Shown here piece by piece: positions 17,924 to 27,184 of a DNA stretch of 64,000 nt. The stretch is taken from the NCBI RefSeq assembly GCF_004118375.1, contig NZ_SDHX01000002.1, forward strand, positions 795,001-859,000, read 5' to 3'. The position numbers were made by a program, and so were the translations under genes. The notes under the pieces are model-generated. The model was given only the letters and a program-made list of their open reading frames with translations, had not been told where the DNA came from and searched no databases. Source of the DNA: Oleiharenicola lentus. Lineage in GTDB: Bacteria > Verrucomicrobiota > Verrucomicrobiia > Opitutales > Opitutaceae. Numbering within the stretch: position 1 is the first letter of the stretch; each line of letters starts with the position of its first letter.

Positions 17924-20002
17924 TCATACCAGCTCGCACGCCCCACCTGCGCAGGCCGCGACCTGTTTCAGCTCGGTGATGTCCTCGGACTCCTCAAGGG
18001 TCGTGAAGTCCACCGGCACGTAGCCGAGGCGGTTCCACTTCTCGATGTCCTCCGGGGTCGCCACGCCCTCGCGCGGGGCCTGGGCATAGACCTTGTCGCC
18101 ACAGTCCTGGAACATCGCCACGCCGGTGAAATTGTGCCGGTGGTTCCAGATGTAGTCGGCGACGGCGGGCCACTCGTCGGGCTTTACCGAGACCGTGCAG
18201 GACACGTTGTGATGCAGCCCGGGCGAATGCTCCTCGTGGCGCCGGCCGGCCTGCACCCAGTTTTCCTGCACGAGGCGGATGTAGTGCAGGTGCTTCGTGG
18301 CGGACAACTCGTCGCGATAGACGCCGAACACCGGTCCCTCCACGGGAAACGTGATCACTTCCGTGCGGCCGTTGAGGTCATAGACGCTGGGCTCGACCAT
18401 GTGCGGGTTGGCCCGGCGGAAATGCCGGTAAACCGGATCGTGGACGTTGACCTGCACGCGGCGGAAGTAGCGCCGCGCGTGGTGCGGATGCAGACCGCTG
18501 CTGGTGCCCAACAGCAGGCTGGCCGTGCCCTCGGGCTTCACGCAGGTCGTGCGCGCCGCGGGATTGATCCCCAACGCGCGGGCGATGACGGCGTTGATAC
18601 CCTTCACCACGTCCGCCCCGGCCCGCAGTTCGGCGGCGTCGAGCAGCAACTCGGGTCGGTCGAGGATGCCGCAAAGGGAAATCCCCAGCAGCGCCTCGCG
18701 CTCGGTGATGAGCTGCGAGACCGGCGACAGGTATTTGAAATCGGTGTAGCCTGCCTGCAGCGTGCCGATGAGCGACGCCAGCGCACAGAGCCGGTGGAAG
18801 GCCGTCCGGTTTTCCGCAGCCGCGGCAGAGACGGTCGCCAGGTTGCAAAACTGCACGCCGGTGAGCACGTCGCCTTCCACGAGCGGGCCGGTGTGCCCGA
18901 GCTCGCGCAGACGCGCGATGGCGGGCTTGTCCAGCTTCACGCGCGGGTGCAGGCCGATCTCGACGCAGGGGTTCGCGCCGTAGTCCTCGTCCTCCACGAA
19001 ATAGAAACCCGGTTCGCCGAACTCCTTTTGCTGCTCGAATAGCTTCTGGAACTGCTCGCGCGTGGCCGTGGCGCGCACGACGACGGCGGAATTGTTGCTG
19101 GCCACGCGTTGGGGATTTTCGGCGAGCCAGTTGCCGGTCTTTGCCGCAGCCATGTCGGCGTCGTCCACCGAGAAGAGGCAGATCGTGGCCGAGCGGCGCA
19201 CCCCGCCGGAGAGCACGGCCTTGGCGGCCCAGCAGAGGATGTCGTAGGCCTCGACGGTCTTCAGACGCCGGCCGGCCGCGCCGCGCAGGATGCGGTCAAT
19301 CCGCGTGAGCGAATGGAACAGCGGTTCGGGTCCGGGCGCCTTGCCGCCCGTGGTGCGCAGGGGCGCGCCCTCGGGGCGGATGTGCGAGTAGTCAAAATCC
19401 ACGCCGCGGCCGGCCACGGCGTTTTCCATCAGCACATGCAGGGCATCGCCCCAGCCCTCGATGGTGTCGGCGATGACATGGCGCACCGCCGCCTCGCCCT
19501 CGCGGCGCGGCGCCAGGGCCGGCAACCGCGAGACATGCCGCTGCTGCACGGAGAAACCCACGCCACAGCCGCAGAGCAGCAGGTAAAACGCCTCGCGGAA
19601 GGCCTCGAGCCGGTCGAGGTAGGTGAAGGCGCAGTTGTAGATGCGGGCGTGCTTGCTGAGGATGGCCTCGCCGCCGAACTGCAGCGAGCGCATCGAAGGC
19701 AGGATCTCGCGCGCCTGCACGGCCGCGAAGGCCGCACGGATCGCCGCGTGCAGCGTGCGGTGCCCGCCAAGCGCGGCGGTCTGCGCGGACGTGATCTCGC
19801 CGGCTGCCACCGTATCGGCCAGAGCGTTGGCCAGCGGCCGGTCGGCGTAATGCGCGAGATGCATGTCGCGCACGCGATGCACCGCCTCGGTCCAGGTTTC
19901 ACGGCGGCGTTTCTCGGGGACGTAGCGGGCGTAACGGGAAATGGCGATGAAGTCCTGCAGACCGTTCGAGACATGAACCTTGGGGTGATGGGAATGAGAC
20001 AT
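17924..20002 (-). CDS. nrdJ: Adenosylcobalamin-dependent ribonucleoside-triphosphate reductase (class II, monomeric type)
   Basis: 692 aa from the ATG at 20002 (MSHSHHPKVHVSNG). It reduces ribonucleotides to deoxyribonucleotides using a radical generated from coenzyme B12. The length and motifs match the Lactobacillus leichmannii RTPR type. They include PSMRSLQFGG, the first redox Cys in RIYNCAFTYL, GCGVGFSVQ, the radical site NPCVEI (Asn, Cys and Glu all present), the partner Cys in GVQFCNLATVS and a C-terminal CAGGAC pair that recycles the active site through thioredoxin. No clear cobalamin riboswitch is visible in the 277-nt leader. Oxygen-independent DNA precursor synthesis is expected. 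Confidence 0.93.
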   Translation of the reverse strand: MSHSHHPKVHVSNGLQDFIAISRYARYVPEKRRRETWTEAVHRVRDMHLAHYADRPLANALADTVAAGEITSAQTAALGGHRTLHAAIRAAFAAVQAREILPSMRSLQFGGEAILSKHARIYNCAFTYLDRLEAFREAFYLLLCGCGVGFSVQQRHVSRLPALAPRREGEAAVRHVIADTIEGWGDALHVLMENAVAGRGVDFDYSHIRPEGAPLRTTGGKAPGPEPLFHSLTRIDRILRGAAGRRLKTVEAYDILCWAAKAVLSGGVRRSATICLFSVDDADMAAAKTGNWLAENPQRVASNNSAVVVRATATREQFQKLFEQQKEFGEPGFYFVEDEDYGANPCVEIGLHPRVKLDKPAIARLRELGHTGPLVEGDVLTGVQFCNLATVSAAAAENRTAFHRLCALASLIGTLQAGYTDFKYLSPVSQLITEREALLGISLCGILDRPELLLDAAELRAGADVVKGINAVIARALGINPAARTTCVKPEGTASLLLGTSSGLHPHHARRYFRRVQVNVHDPVYRHFRRANPHMVEPSVYDLNGRTEVITFPVEGPVFGVYRDELSATKHLHYIRLVQENWVQAGRRHEEHSPGLHHNVSCTVSVKPDEWPAVADYIWNHRHNFTGVAMFQDCGDKVYAQAPREGVATPEDIEKWNRLGYVPVDFTTLEESEDITELKQVAACAGGACELV

Positions 20003-20224
20003 GGCGGGTGGTTGGGTGGGTGGGTCATCCGCGGGAAGCAAAACGCCTCCGCCCTCTCCAGCGGTGCGGCTTCGCGGAGCCTTCGTTCAAGTCCTCGCGA
20101 CGGCCACGGTCAAACGCCCGCGCGGGCACTGGCCGACTTATGATCGCGACTCATGGTCGCGTCCGGCGCGCCGCAAACGGTGCGCAGCAAAAAATGCGGC
20201 GCGCTCACGGCCTGCTTAATCCTT

Positions 20225-20273
20225 TCACCCACGGATTGTGGCCTCAGCCCGCTGGCCACCCCACCCGTGGGGT
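20225..20273. repeat. Three adjacent palindromes between RlmM-like gene and nrdJ
   Basis: CCAC-GGATT-GTGG (20229-20241), GTGGCC...GGCCAC (20238-20259) and ACCCCA-CCCG-TGGGGT (20258-20273) overlap each other and are mutually exclusive as hairpins. They lie just 3' of the RlmM-like gene on the minus strand. A dispersed repeat or a structured leader/3' end are both possible. The rest of 20003-20224 shows nothing recognisable. Confidence 0.5.
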
Positions 20274-20279
20274 TTCCGC

Positions 20280-21275
20280 TCAGGCGCGCTCGCCCACGAG
20301 AGTAAACTCCTCGCGGTCGTGATAAAGATGGCGAATGCGCAGATTCGTCGCGTGCCGCGCGAACGGCGAGCCCGCGGCGCCGACCTCGCGCAGCAGCGCC
20401 AGCGGGTCCACGTGGCCGAACTTCAGGTTGATCACAAAGCGCCGGCACCAGCCGCCCGCGAGCCACGGCGCGACGATGTTCTGCACGACGTGGTGCGGTT
20501 CCTCGACGAGGTCGCAGAACAGCCAGTCAAAAACCTCGCCTTCCGCCGGGCGGAATTTGAACGCGTCCTCCATGCGGTGTGCGATCAGCGGATGCCCGAG
20601 CGCGCCACCTTTGAGCGGGCCGTTGTCCACCGCGATGACCTTCGCGCCGCGCTTGGCCGCGCTGTAGCTCCAGCCGCCGGGCGCGGCGCCGAGATCGACC
20701 ACCGTTTCACCCGGCTGCGGCTCGCGGCCGAGCACGAGGTAGGCTTCCTCGACCTTGAGGTAGGAGCGCGACGGCGCCGCGTCGTCATCGGCCATGCGGC
20801 GCTGCCCCCCCAGCACGGCCTCCCGCGCAGCAAACACCCGCCCGAAGTCCGCGAAAAACACGAAAAGACCCCGCGCCCGCCCCGGCCCGCGCGGCAGATC
20901 CGGTGTGGCGAGCTTGGCGACGCGGTTGAGCTTCTTGCGCAAAAGTTCCTCGAACGCCTTCTCCACCCCGCTGGCCCGGCGGCCAAGGCCGACCACCTCG
21001 GGCACAGTCGCGAAAAAGCAGGACCACGCCGAATCGATGCGCTCACCGCGCAGGCTCTCCAGGAAAAAGTCCGCCAGCTGCCGCGCCACCTCGTTGACCG
21101 ACTCACCCCGGAACTCCCGCGGCGCGAGCAGGGTGACCTGCGGAAAGGCCAGGTTCGCGATCTCGCCCTCGGCCGCCAAAGCCCAGCCCGGTCCCTTTTC
21201 CGAAACCGCCAGCCCGGCGCCCGCGAGTTCGCGCTCGAGAAAGGCTTCGTAACCGTGCTGGCAGAGAGAGAGCAT
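20280..21275 (-). CDS. RlmM-like (23S rRNA 2'-O-ribose) methyltransferase
   Basis: 331 aa from the ATG at 21275 (MLSLCQHGYEAFLERELAG). The N-terminal half resembles the THUMP-containing RNA-binding region of RlmM/YgdE. The C-terminal half is an FtsJ-type Rossmann domain with the SAM motif VVDLGAAPGGWSYSAAKRG, then VIAVDNGPL, FDWLFCDLVEEP and a Lys in FVINLKFG, which would complete a K-D-K-E-like catalytic set. RlmM of E. coli acts on C2498 of 23S rRNA, and the same target is plausible but not proven. The gene is divergent from the type I-alpha DAHP synthase, with 88 nt between the starts. Confidence 0.85.
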   Translation of the reverse strand: MLSLCQHGYEAFLERELAGAGLAVSEKGPGWALAAEGEIANLAFPQVTLLAPREFRGESVNEVARQLADFFLESLRGERIDSAWSCFFATVPEVVGLGRRASGVEKAFEELLRKKLNRVAKLATPDLPRGPGRARGLFVFFADFGRVFAAREAVLGGQRRMADDDAAPSRSYLKVEEAYLVLGREPQPGETVVDLGAAPGGWSYSAAKRGAKVIAVDNGPLKGGALGHPLIAHRMEDAFKFRPAEGEVFDWLFCDLVEEPHHVVQNIVAPWLAGGWCRRFVINLKFGHVDPLALLREVGAAGSPFARHATNLRIRHLYHDREEFTLVGERA

Positions 21276-21363
21276 CGCCGCAGCTTTGCTCCCGACTGTG
21301 CCGCCGCGAGGCGAAAATCTCCGTGCCTTTCCCTCCGGCCTGCGCTTGCCTCTCCCACCCGCC

Positions 21364-22425
21364 ATGCGCCAGCCGACCTCCGATCTTCGCATCCGCACCA
21401 CGCGTCCCCTGCTCTCGCCCGCCATCCTCGAGGAGGACCTGCCGCTGGGGGAGGCCGGCGCCGCGCTCGTGCAAACAGGCCGGCGCGCCGTGGTCGAGAT
21501 CCTGCATGGTCGCGACGACCGGCTCGTGGCCGTCGTCGGTCCCTGTTCGGTTCACGACCCCAAGGCGGCGTTGGAATACGCCCACAAGCTCAAGCCCGTG
21601 GCCGACCGCCTGGCCGCCGACCTGCTGGTGGTGATGCGCGTGTATTTCGAGAAACCCCGCACGACGGTCGGCTGGAAGGGCCTGATCAACGATCCGCGCC
21701 TCGACGGCAGCTTTCAGGTCAACACTGGCCTGCGCCTCGCCCGCCAGCTCATGCTCGACGTGAACGCCGCCGGCCTGCCCATCGGCACCGAGTTCCTCGA
21801 CACCACCCTCGGCCAATACTACGCCGACCTCGTATCCTGGGGCGCCATCGGCGCGCGCACGACCGAGAGCCAGATCCACCGCGAGCTCGCCTCCGGTCTC
21901 TCGATGCCGGTCGGTTTCAAGAACCGCACCGACGGCGACCTGCAGGTGGCGGTGGACGCCATTGTTTCCGCGCGGCACCCGCACTGCTTCCCGTCGCTCA
22001 CGCGCGAGGGTGCCCCCGCGATTCTCGCGACCTCCGGGAACCCCGACTGCCACCTCGTGCTCCGCGGTGGCGCAGCCGGGCCCAACCACGATGCCCTGCA
22101 CGTCACGCGCTCCGTCGCCCTGCTGACCAAGGCCGGCGCGGTTCCGTCCGTGCTCGTGGACTGCAGCCACGGCAACAGCGGCAAGCGCCACGACCAGCAG
22201 CCGGCGGTCGCGGCCGACGTCGCCGCGCAGGTGGCCGGTGGCTCGCGCGCAATCTTCGGGGTGATGCTCGAGAGCAACCTGATCGGCGGCGCCCAGAAAC
22301 ACGAGCCGGGCCGCCCGCTGACTTACGGCCAGAGCATCACCGACGCCTGCCTCGGTTTCGGCGAAACCATTCCCGTGCTGGAAAGCCTCGCCGCCGCCGT
22401 CGTGGCGCGGCGCAAGCACCGCTGA
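21364..22425 (+). CDS. aroG: 3-deoxy-7-phosphoheptulonate synthase, type I-alpha
   Basis: 353 aa starting at the ATG at 21364 (MRQPTSDLRIRTTRPLLSP). It catalyses the first shikimate-pathway step. Canonical motifs are all present: VVGPCSVHDPKAALEYA, RVYFEKPRTTVGWKGLINDP, GTEFLDTT, IGARTTESQ, PVGFKNRTDGD, LVDCSHGNSGK and MLESNLIGG. The N-terminal extension is the kind that carries feedback regulation in the E. coli AroF/G/H enzymes. No leader peptide or terminator precedes it, in contrast to the I-beta gene at 11400-12449. It is unlinked to other aromatic genes. Confidence 0.96.
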   Translation: MRQPTSDLRIRTTRPLLSPAILEEDLPLGEAGAALVQTGRRAVVEILHGRDDRLVAVVGPCSVHDPKAALEYAHKLKPVADRLAADLLVVMRVYFEKPRTTVGWKGLINDPRLDGSFQVNTGLRLARQLMLDVNAAGLPIGTEFLDTTLGQYYADLVSWGAIGARTTESQIHRELASGLSMPVGFKNRTDGDLQVAVDAIVSARHPHCFPSLTREGAPAILATSGNPDCHLVLRGGAAGPNHDALHVTRSVALLTKAGAVPSVLVDCSHGNSGKRHDQQPAVAADVAAQVAGGSRAIFGVMLESNLIGGAQKHEPGRPLTYGQSITDACLGFGETIPVLESLAAAVVARRKHR

Positions 22426-22430
22426 GGCTT

Positions 22431-24155
22431 TCAGTCGGTCTTGGTGCGCTCCGCCTGACGCTGACGGCGCACCAGGTTCAGATTGGCCACGGCCGACGGA
22501 TCTCCCGGACGCAAGCGCAAGGCCTGCTCGAAACAGACCTCCGCGCGGGCCAGTTGCCCGGACTTGGCCAGCAGCACCCCGAGATTGAGCTGCGCCTCGG
22601 GCAGGCGCGGATCGAGGCGCACCGCCTCTTCCAACAGGCGCAAACCCTCCCCGGTCCGGCCCACTTCGTCGAGGAGTGAACCCAAGGTGGAAAGCACGCG
22701 GGCATCCCGCGGGGCGCAAACCCGGGCCCGCTCCGCGAGCGTCACCGCTTCGGCGATCCGGCCGGTCTGGTGGGCGATGATCGCGAGATTGAGATGGGCG
22801 CGCGGATTGTCCGGCTCCAGGCGGGCGGCCGCCTGGAGTTCGGTTTCCGCCTCCTGCCAGCGACCGGCCGTCAGGAGGGCGTTGCCAAGATTCTGGTGCG
22901 TCGTTGCGGAAGCTGACGCGACGTCGGCCACGCGTTGCCAGAGCGCCACGGAATCCGCCCAATAATCCGCCTGGCGGTGCGCCTGCCAGCCCAGCAGACC
23001 CGCGGTCAGAATCGTCGCCGTCGCCGGCAGCCACGCAACCCGGGACATCAGCCCCGTGCGCGCCACCGTCCACACCCCCATCAGGAGCAGCCCGATGCCC
23101 GGCACATAAAGGTAGCGGTCCGCCACCGCGTGCTGTCCGGCGCGCAGCACTCCCGAGGAAGGCAGGATGAGCAGCAGGAACCAGCCCCAGCCAAGCAGCA
23201 GTTCCGGGCGCGTGTGCCGCCACCGCCACCCCAGCCCGGAAATCCCGGCGAGCAGCGCCACGGCCGCCAGCACCTGCAACGGCGAGTGTCCGAGTCGTTC
23301 CTCGTAGAAAACCGCCAGATCCACGGGCCAGACGTAGAGTCCGAGCGAGGCCACGATGTTCACCGGCACCGAGGCCAGCCGCCGCCAGTCGGGCGCCTGC
23401 ATGGCCGCCACGTCGTTCGCCGCCGGAGCGACCCACGGCAACACCGTGAAGGCGAGCAGCCCGGCCGCCACCAACACCGCCGGCAGGTGGCCACGCAGCC
23501 AGCGCCCCCAGGCGCCCGGTGCGGGTGCACGGCCCAGCGGCCAGCGATCGAGCAGCATGAGCAACCCGGGGAAAGTTCCGAGCATCGGCTTGGCCAGCAT
23601 GCTCAGACCGCAGCCCACCAGAGATGGCCAGCGTCCGGCGGGCTGCGAGTAGGCGAGCAACCCGGTCAGGAAAAAAGCCGTGCTGAGCGTGGTCTTCAGC
23701 TGGGAGGCCCAGGCGGCGACCTCGACGTTCACGGGATGCACGGCGAAAAGCAGGCCCGCCGCGAGGCTGCACCCCGCCCGGCCCGTGAGCCGGCGCAACA
23801 CCACGACAAGGAGTCCGGCGTTCAAGGCATGCAGGGCGACGTTGGCCACGAGGTGCGGTGCGGGAGCGACCCCGCCCACGGTGGCGACGGTCATGTGCCC
23901 CAGCCAGGCCAGCGGTTGCCAGAGCACCGCGTCCTTGTTGGTCCAGGCCCAGCGAAAACCCTCCCATGTCAGCCCGCCGGCCACGCGGGTGTTCTCGAAG
24001 ATGAACATCGGGTCGTCGAAGTTCACGAACCGGTGGTGCGGCACCCGGTGATAGACCGCCGCCACCGCCGCGAACACGAGCAGCCACGGCCACGGGCCCG
24101 TGAGGCACCGCCAAGCCTTGGGTTCAGGAGACGAGGTTCGCACGCCTCCGTGCAT
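22431..24155 (-). CDS. TMTC-like polytopic membrane protein with C-terminal TPR repeats
   Basis: 574 aa from the ATG at 24155; a TTG at 24179 would add eight residues. An N-terminal membrane region with 10-12 hydrophobic helices carries GT-C-like loop acids (FVNFDDPMFIFEN), the WQPLAWLGHM element and the ADRYLYVPGIGLLL motif typical of TMTC/O-mannosyltransferase-like proteins. About 190 C-terminal residues form at least five TPR units (NLGNALLTAGRWQEAETELQ and following). Role: probably transfer of a lipid-linked sugar to protein on the outer face of the inner membrane, by analogy only. It is convergent to aroG, 5 nt apart. Confidence 0.82.
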   Translation of the reverse strand: MHGGVRTSSPEPKAWRCLTGPWPWLLVFAAVAAVYHRVPHHRFVNFDDPMFIFENTRVAGGLTWEGFRWAWTNKDAVLWQPLAWLGHMTVATVGGVAPAPHLVANVALHALNAGLLVVVLRRLTGRAGCSLAAGLLFAVHPVNVEVAAWASQLKTTLSTAFFLTGLLAYSQPAGRWPSLVGCGLSMLAKPMLGTFPGLLMLLDRWPLGRAPAPGAWGRWLRGHLPAVLVAAGLLAFTVLPWVAPAANDVAAMQAPDWRRLASVPVNIVASLGLYVWPVDLAVFYEERLGHSPLQVLAAVALLAGISGLGWRWRHTRPELLLGWGWFLLLILPSSGVLRAGQHAVADRYLYVPGIGLLLMGVWTVARTGLMSRVAWLPATATILTAGLLGWQAHRQADYWADSVALWQRVADVASASATTHQNLGNALLTAGRWQEAETELQAAARLEPDNPRAHLNLAIIAHQTGRIAEAVTLAERARVCAPRDARVLSTLGSLLDEVGRTGEGLRLLEEAVRLDPRLPEAQLNLGVLLAKSGQLARAEVCFEQALRLRPGDPSAVANLNLVRRQRQAERTKTD

Positions 24156-24239
24156 GCACACACCGGCCGGGCGCGGCAAGTGCGGCGAAGCTCCGGAATC
24201 TCCTCGCCAATCCGCGCAGGCGTTTTCAGAAATCCGTCC

Positions 24240-25610
24240 GTGCTCCGCCGGTCACCCGCGTCCACCTTCCCCCGCCTGCTCCTGCTCGCCTTCCTCGCGT
24301 TGCTGGCGGGTTGCGCGACCGACACCAAGAAGTCCGACCAAAAGCCCGCGCCCAAACCGCCGGTCGCCCAGCCGGAGCCCAAGCCCGAGCCGCCGCCCGA
24401 AAAGCTCCCGCGCGTGATGCTCGGCATCGACGTGCTCGAGGCCGAGGGCTTCAAGGCCATCGCCGGCAAGCGGCTCGGCCTGCTCACCCACCGTGCCGGC
24501 GTGAACCGCCGCGGCGAGACCACGATCGACGTGCTCCGCCGCGCGCCGCAGTCGAAGCTGGTCTGCCTGTTCGCCCCCGAGCACGGCCTCGAGGGCCAGG
24601 TAAAGGCCGCCGAGAGCTTCGGCGACTCCGTGCACCCGCCCACGGGCCTGCCCATCTACTCACTCTACGGAAAGAACAAGCGCCCGACCAAGGAGCAGCT
24701 CAAGGGCCTGCACGCCGTTGTCGTGGATCTGCAGGACATCGGCGTCCGCTCCTACACCTTCATCAGCTGGATGCGCTACACGATGGAGGCCTGTTTCGAG
24801 GCCGGCGTGGAGGTGATCATTCTCGACCGTCCCAATCCGCTCGGCGGCCTCAAGGTGGACGGTCCGCCGCTCGATCCCGAATGGATGAGCGATGTCGGGG
24901 CGTTCCGGGTGCCTTACGTCCACGGCCTCACGATGGGCGAGCTGGCCACGATGGCCAAAAACGCCCCGCGGGTGCTGCCCACCATCAAGGACAGCGTGCG
25001 CGCGAAGGGTAAGCTCACCGTCATCCCCATGCGCGGCTGGACGCGCAGCATGCGCTGGCCCGAGACGGAACTCACCTGGGTGCCGACCTCGCCGATGATC
25101 ACCACCTACGACGCCATCATCGGCTACGCCATGATCGGCCTCGGTTGCGAGCAGACGCCCTGGGCACAGCTGGCCTTGCCGGCCGGACAGAGCTCACCGT
25201 ATCCGACCCGCGGCATCAGTTATCCCAAGAAAACGCCGGAGGAGATCATCGCCGCGCTGGAACCGTTCAAGATACCCGGCATCCGCTTCGTGAAGCGCGA
25301 GACCCGGGGGGGCAACGGCAAGCCCAACGCCGGCGTGTTTGTGGAAGTAGTCGATTGGGACGCCTGGCGTCCCACGGAGCTGTCCTTCTACATGCACAAG
25401 CTCGCCGAGAAGTGGTCGCCGATGAAGCTCTTCGGCACGCTCACCAGCGGCCAGCAGCGCACCTTCCAGATCCATGTCGGCTCCACCGCCTGGTATGACG
25501 CCCTGAGCAAGGAGGGCATGCGCGTGGACCCGGCGCTCTTCGTGAAGAACTGGAGCGAGCGCGCCAAGATTTCCCAGACGGCCAGCAAGAAATACTGGCT
25601 CTATCCCTGA
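24240..25610 (+). CDS. DUF1343 / NamZ-like exo-beta-N-acetylmuramidase lipoprotein
   Basis: 456 aa from a GTG at 24240. A lipoprotein signal peptide ends LLLLAFLALLAGC, giving a lipobox Cys, followed by a Lys/Pro-rich spacer. The DUF1343 body begins VMLGIDVLEAEGF. Family motifs are LGLLTHRAGVNRRGETTIDVL, LFAPEHGLEGQ, VVVDLQDIGVRSYTFISWM, VIILDRPNPLGG and FMHKL-like elements near the C-terminus. The characterised Bacteroidota/Bacillus member NamZ removes terminal MurNAc from peptidoglycan fragments. A similar cell-wall recycling role is likely in the periplasm. The gene is followed after 18 nt by a GT-C-like gene. Confidence 0.87.
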   Translation: MLRRSPASTFPRLLLLAFLALLAGCATDTKKSDQKPAPKPPVAQPEPKPEPPPEKLPRVMLGIDVLEAEGFKAIAGKRLGLLTHRAGVNRRGETTIDVLRRAPQSKLVCLFAPEHGLEGQVKAAESFGDSVHPPTGLPIYSLYGKNKRPTKEQLKGLHAVVVDLQDIGVRSYTFISWMRYTMEACFEAGVEVIILDRPNPLGGLKVDGPPLDPEWMSDVGAFRVPYVHGLTMGELATMAKNAPRVLPTIKDSVRAKGKLTVIPMRGWTRSMRWPETELTWVPTSPMITTYDAIIGYAMIGLGCEQTPWAQLALPAGQSSPYPTRGISYPKKTPEEIIAALEPFKIPGIRFVKRETRGGNGKPNAGVFVEVVDWDAWRPTELSFYMHKLAEKWSPMKLFGTLTSGQQRTFQIHVGSTAWYDALSKEGMRVDPALFVKNWSERAKISQTASKKYWLYP

Positions 25611-25628
25611 GGCCGACCCCGGTCCGTC

Positions 25629-27182
25629 ATGCGCGCTTCGCCGGAGTCACTCATCGTTCTGGCGCTCCTGCTGGGCGGTGGGCTGTGGCTCGGCGCCCGG
25701 GCGACCGGGCGGGCCGGGCCGGAACGGCTGGCGTGGGTACTCCTGCCGCTGCTACTCGGCGGGCTCGCCGTCGCGTACTGGGAAACGACCGCGCTGAACA
25801 CACGCTGGACCTGGAGCGCCTGCCGGCTGGCCCCGACGATCGGCCTGTTTCACGGCCAGCCACTCTATTCGCCGGAGCACAGCGGCGCCATCAACGGCTG
25901 GCTTTACGGCCCGGTCGCCGCGCTCGTTTGGACGCCGGCGGCGCTCGCCGGCTCGCCCCTGGCGGCGCTGACGATTGCCGCGCTCCTCAACCAGATTTTT
26001 CTGCTCACCCCACTCCTCGTTGCCGCGCAGCGCCTGGCGCCCACACGCGTCGCCGGCGGGGTGGCTTTTGTGTTCGGCGCGGCCGCGCTGCTGCAGGTTT
26101 ATCCCACCTGGTATATGGCGTCCGCGCTCAACGTGGATGCCATCGCCGTCGGACTCGGCGCCGGGTCGTGCCTGCTGCTGCTCACGGACCAACCGCCGTC
26201 GCGCCGCCGGCTCGGGCTGGCGGCCGCGCTCAGCGTGCTGGCCGTTTGGACCAAGCAGACCGAAGCGCCGCTGGTGCTCGCCCAGGCCGGCTGGCTGTGG
26301 CTGCGCCACGGACAGGCATCCGCCCGGAGCTATTTACTGGCTTACGGCGCAGCGTTGTTGGCGACGGCAGGAGTGTTCATCCTGTTTTTCCCGCTGCCCG
26401 ACCTGATCTTCAACCTGTGGACGGTGCCCTCGGCCCATGCCCGGCCCGGCGGCTGGCAGGCAGCGTGGGCGGAAGTTACGGATCTCGGCCGCTACTCGGT
26501 GCTTTTCTGGCTGCCCTGTGCCGCGGCGCTGTGGATTCGGTTCCGGGATCGGACGACTGTTGGAACTGACACAAACCGGTGGCATCCGCTGTGGCTCCCG
26601 TTGGCGGCCGCCACCGTGCTGCTCCCGACGGGGATCCTGGCGGCGATCAAGATCGGCGGCGACCGCAACTCCCTGCATTCCGTCTATTACCTCGCGCTGG
26701 CCGCAGTCTGTGCCGTCGCGCAGGGCTGGCCGACCGTCGCGCATCGCCGGGCGCTGGCGCAGGCGGTGGTCATCCTGCTGCTCGCCACCGGCACCGCTTT
26801 GCTAGCGGTTCGCCAGGTCGCCGGCTACCCGCACCTCACGATGCTGCCCGCACGTTGTCTGAGCGAGGAGGCCTGGAGCCATGCGCGTACCCAGCCGGAC
26901 CGGGTGTATTACCCGTGGGACCCGCTGGCCTCGCTCATGGCGGAGTCCCGCGCCTATCACTTCGAATATGGCGTCATCGACCGGATTCTCGCCGGCCGCC
27001 CGCCGAACGAGACCCACATCCGGGCGCATCTGCCCGGCCAGCTTGACCAGGTGGTTTATCCCAACGCCGACCACCAGCAGACGATGCGACTGCGCTACCT
27101 GACAGAGTATCGTTTTGCCACCGCCACCGCGGACTGGCTCATCTTCCGCCAAAATCCGCCCACCCGCGTCGCCCAACCCTGA
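25629..27182 (+). CDS. GT-C-like polytopic membrane protein
   Basis: 517 aa, about ten to twelve hydrophobic helices. Loop 1 after the second helix carries WSACRLAPTIGLFHGQPLYSPEHSGAINGWLYGPV, which fits the aspartate/tyrosine-poor variant of GT39/GT87-like loops; no canonical DD or DE pair is clear. The C-terminal ~110 residues are soluble. It starts 18 nt after the NamZ-like gene and ends 2 nt before the next GT-C-like gene, so the three probably form an operon. Expected to use a polyprenyl-phosphate sugar donor at the outer face of the inner membrane; substrate unknown. Confidence 0.75.
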   Translation: MRASPESLIVLALLLGGGLWLGARATGRAGPERLAWVLLPLLLGGLAVAYWETTALNTRWTWSACRLAPTIGLFHGQPLYSPEHSGAINGWLYGPVAALVWTPAALAGSPLAALTIAALLNQIFLLTPLLVAAQRLAPTRVAGGVAFVFGAAALLQVYPTWYMASALNVDAIAVGLGAGSCLLLLTDQPPSRRRLGLAAALSVLAVWTKQTEAPLVLAQAGWLWLRHGQASARSYLLAYGAALLATAGVFILFFPLPDLIFNLWTVPSAHARPGGWQAAWAEVTDLGRYSVLFWLPCAAALWIRFRDRTTVGTDTNRWHPLWLPLAAATVLLPTGILAAIKIGGDRNSLHSVYYLALAAVCAVAQGWPTVAHRRALAQAVVILLLATGTALLAVRQVAGYPHLTMLPARCLSEEAWSHARTQPDRVYYPWDPLASLMAESRAYHFEYGVIDRILAGRPPNETHIRAHLPGQLDQVVYPNADHQQTMRLRYLTEYRFATATADWLIFRQNPPTRVAQP

Positions 27183-27184
27183 GC

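Noticed and set aside
20003-20279. Cobalamin riboswitch before nrdJ
   Set aside because: I could not find the conserved B12-box or the core GCCACTG-type elements on the minus strand.
21103-24114. 1000-codon minus-strand open frame across aroG and the TPR protein
   Set aside because: It crosses two real genes in the wrong frame and shows only low-complexity composition.
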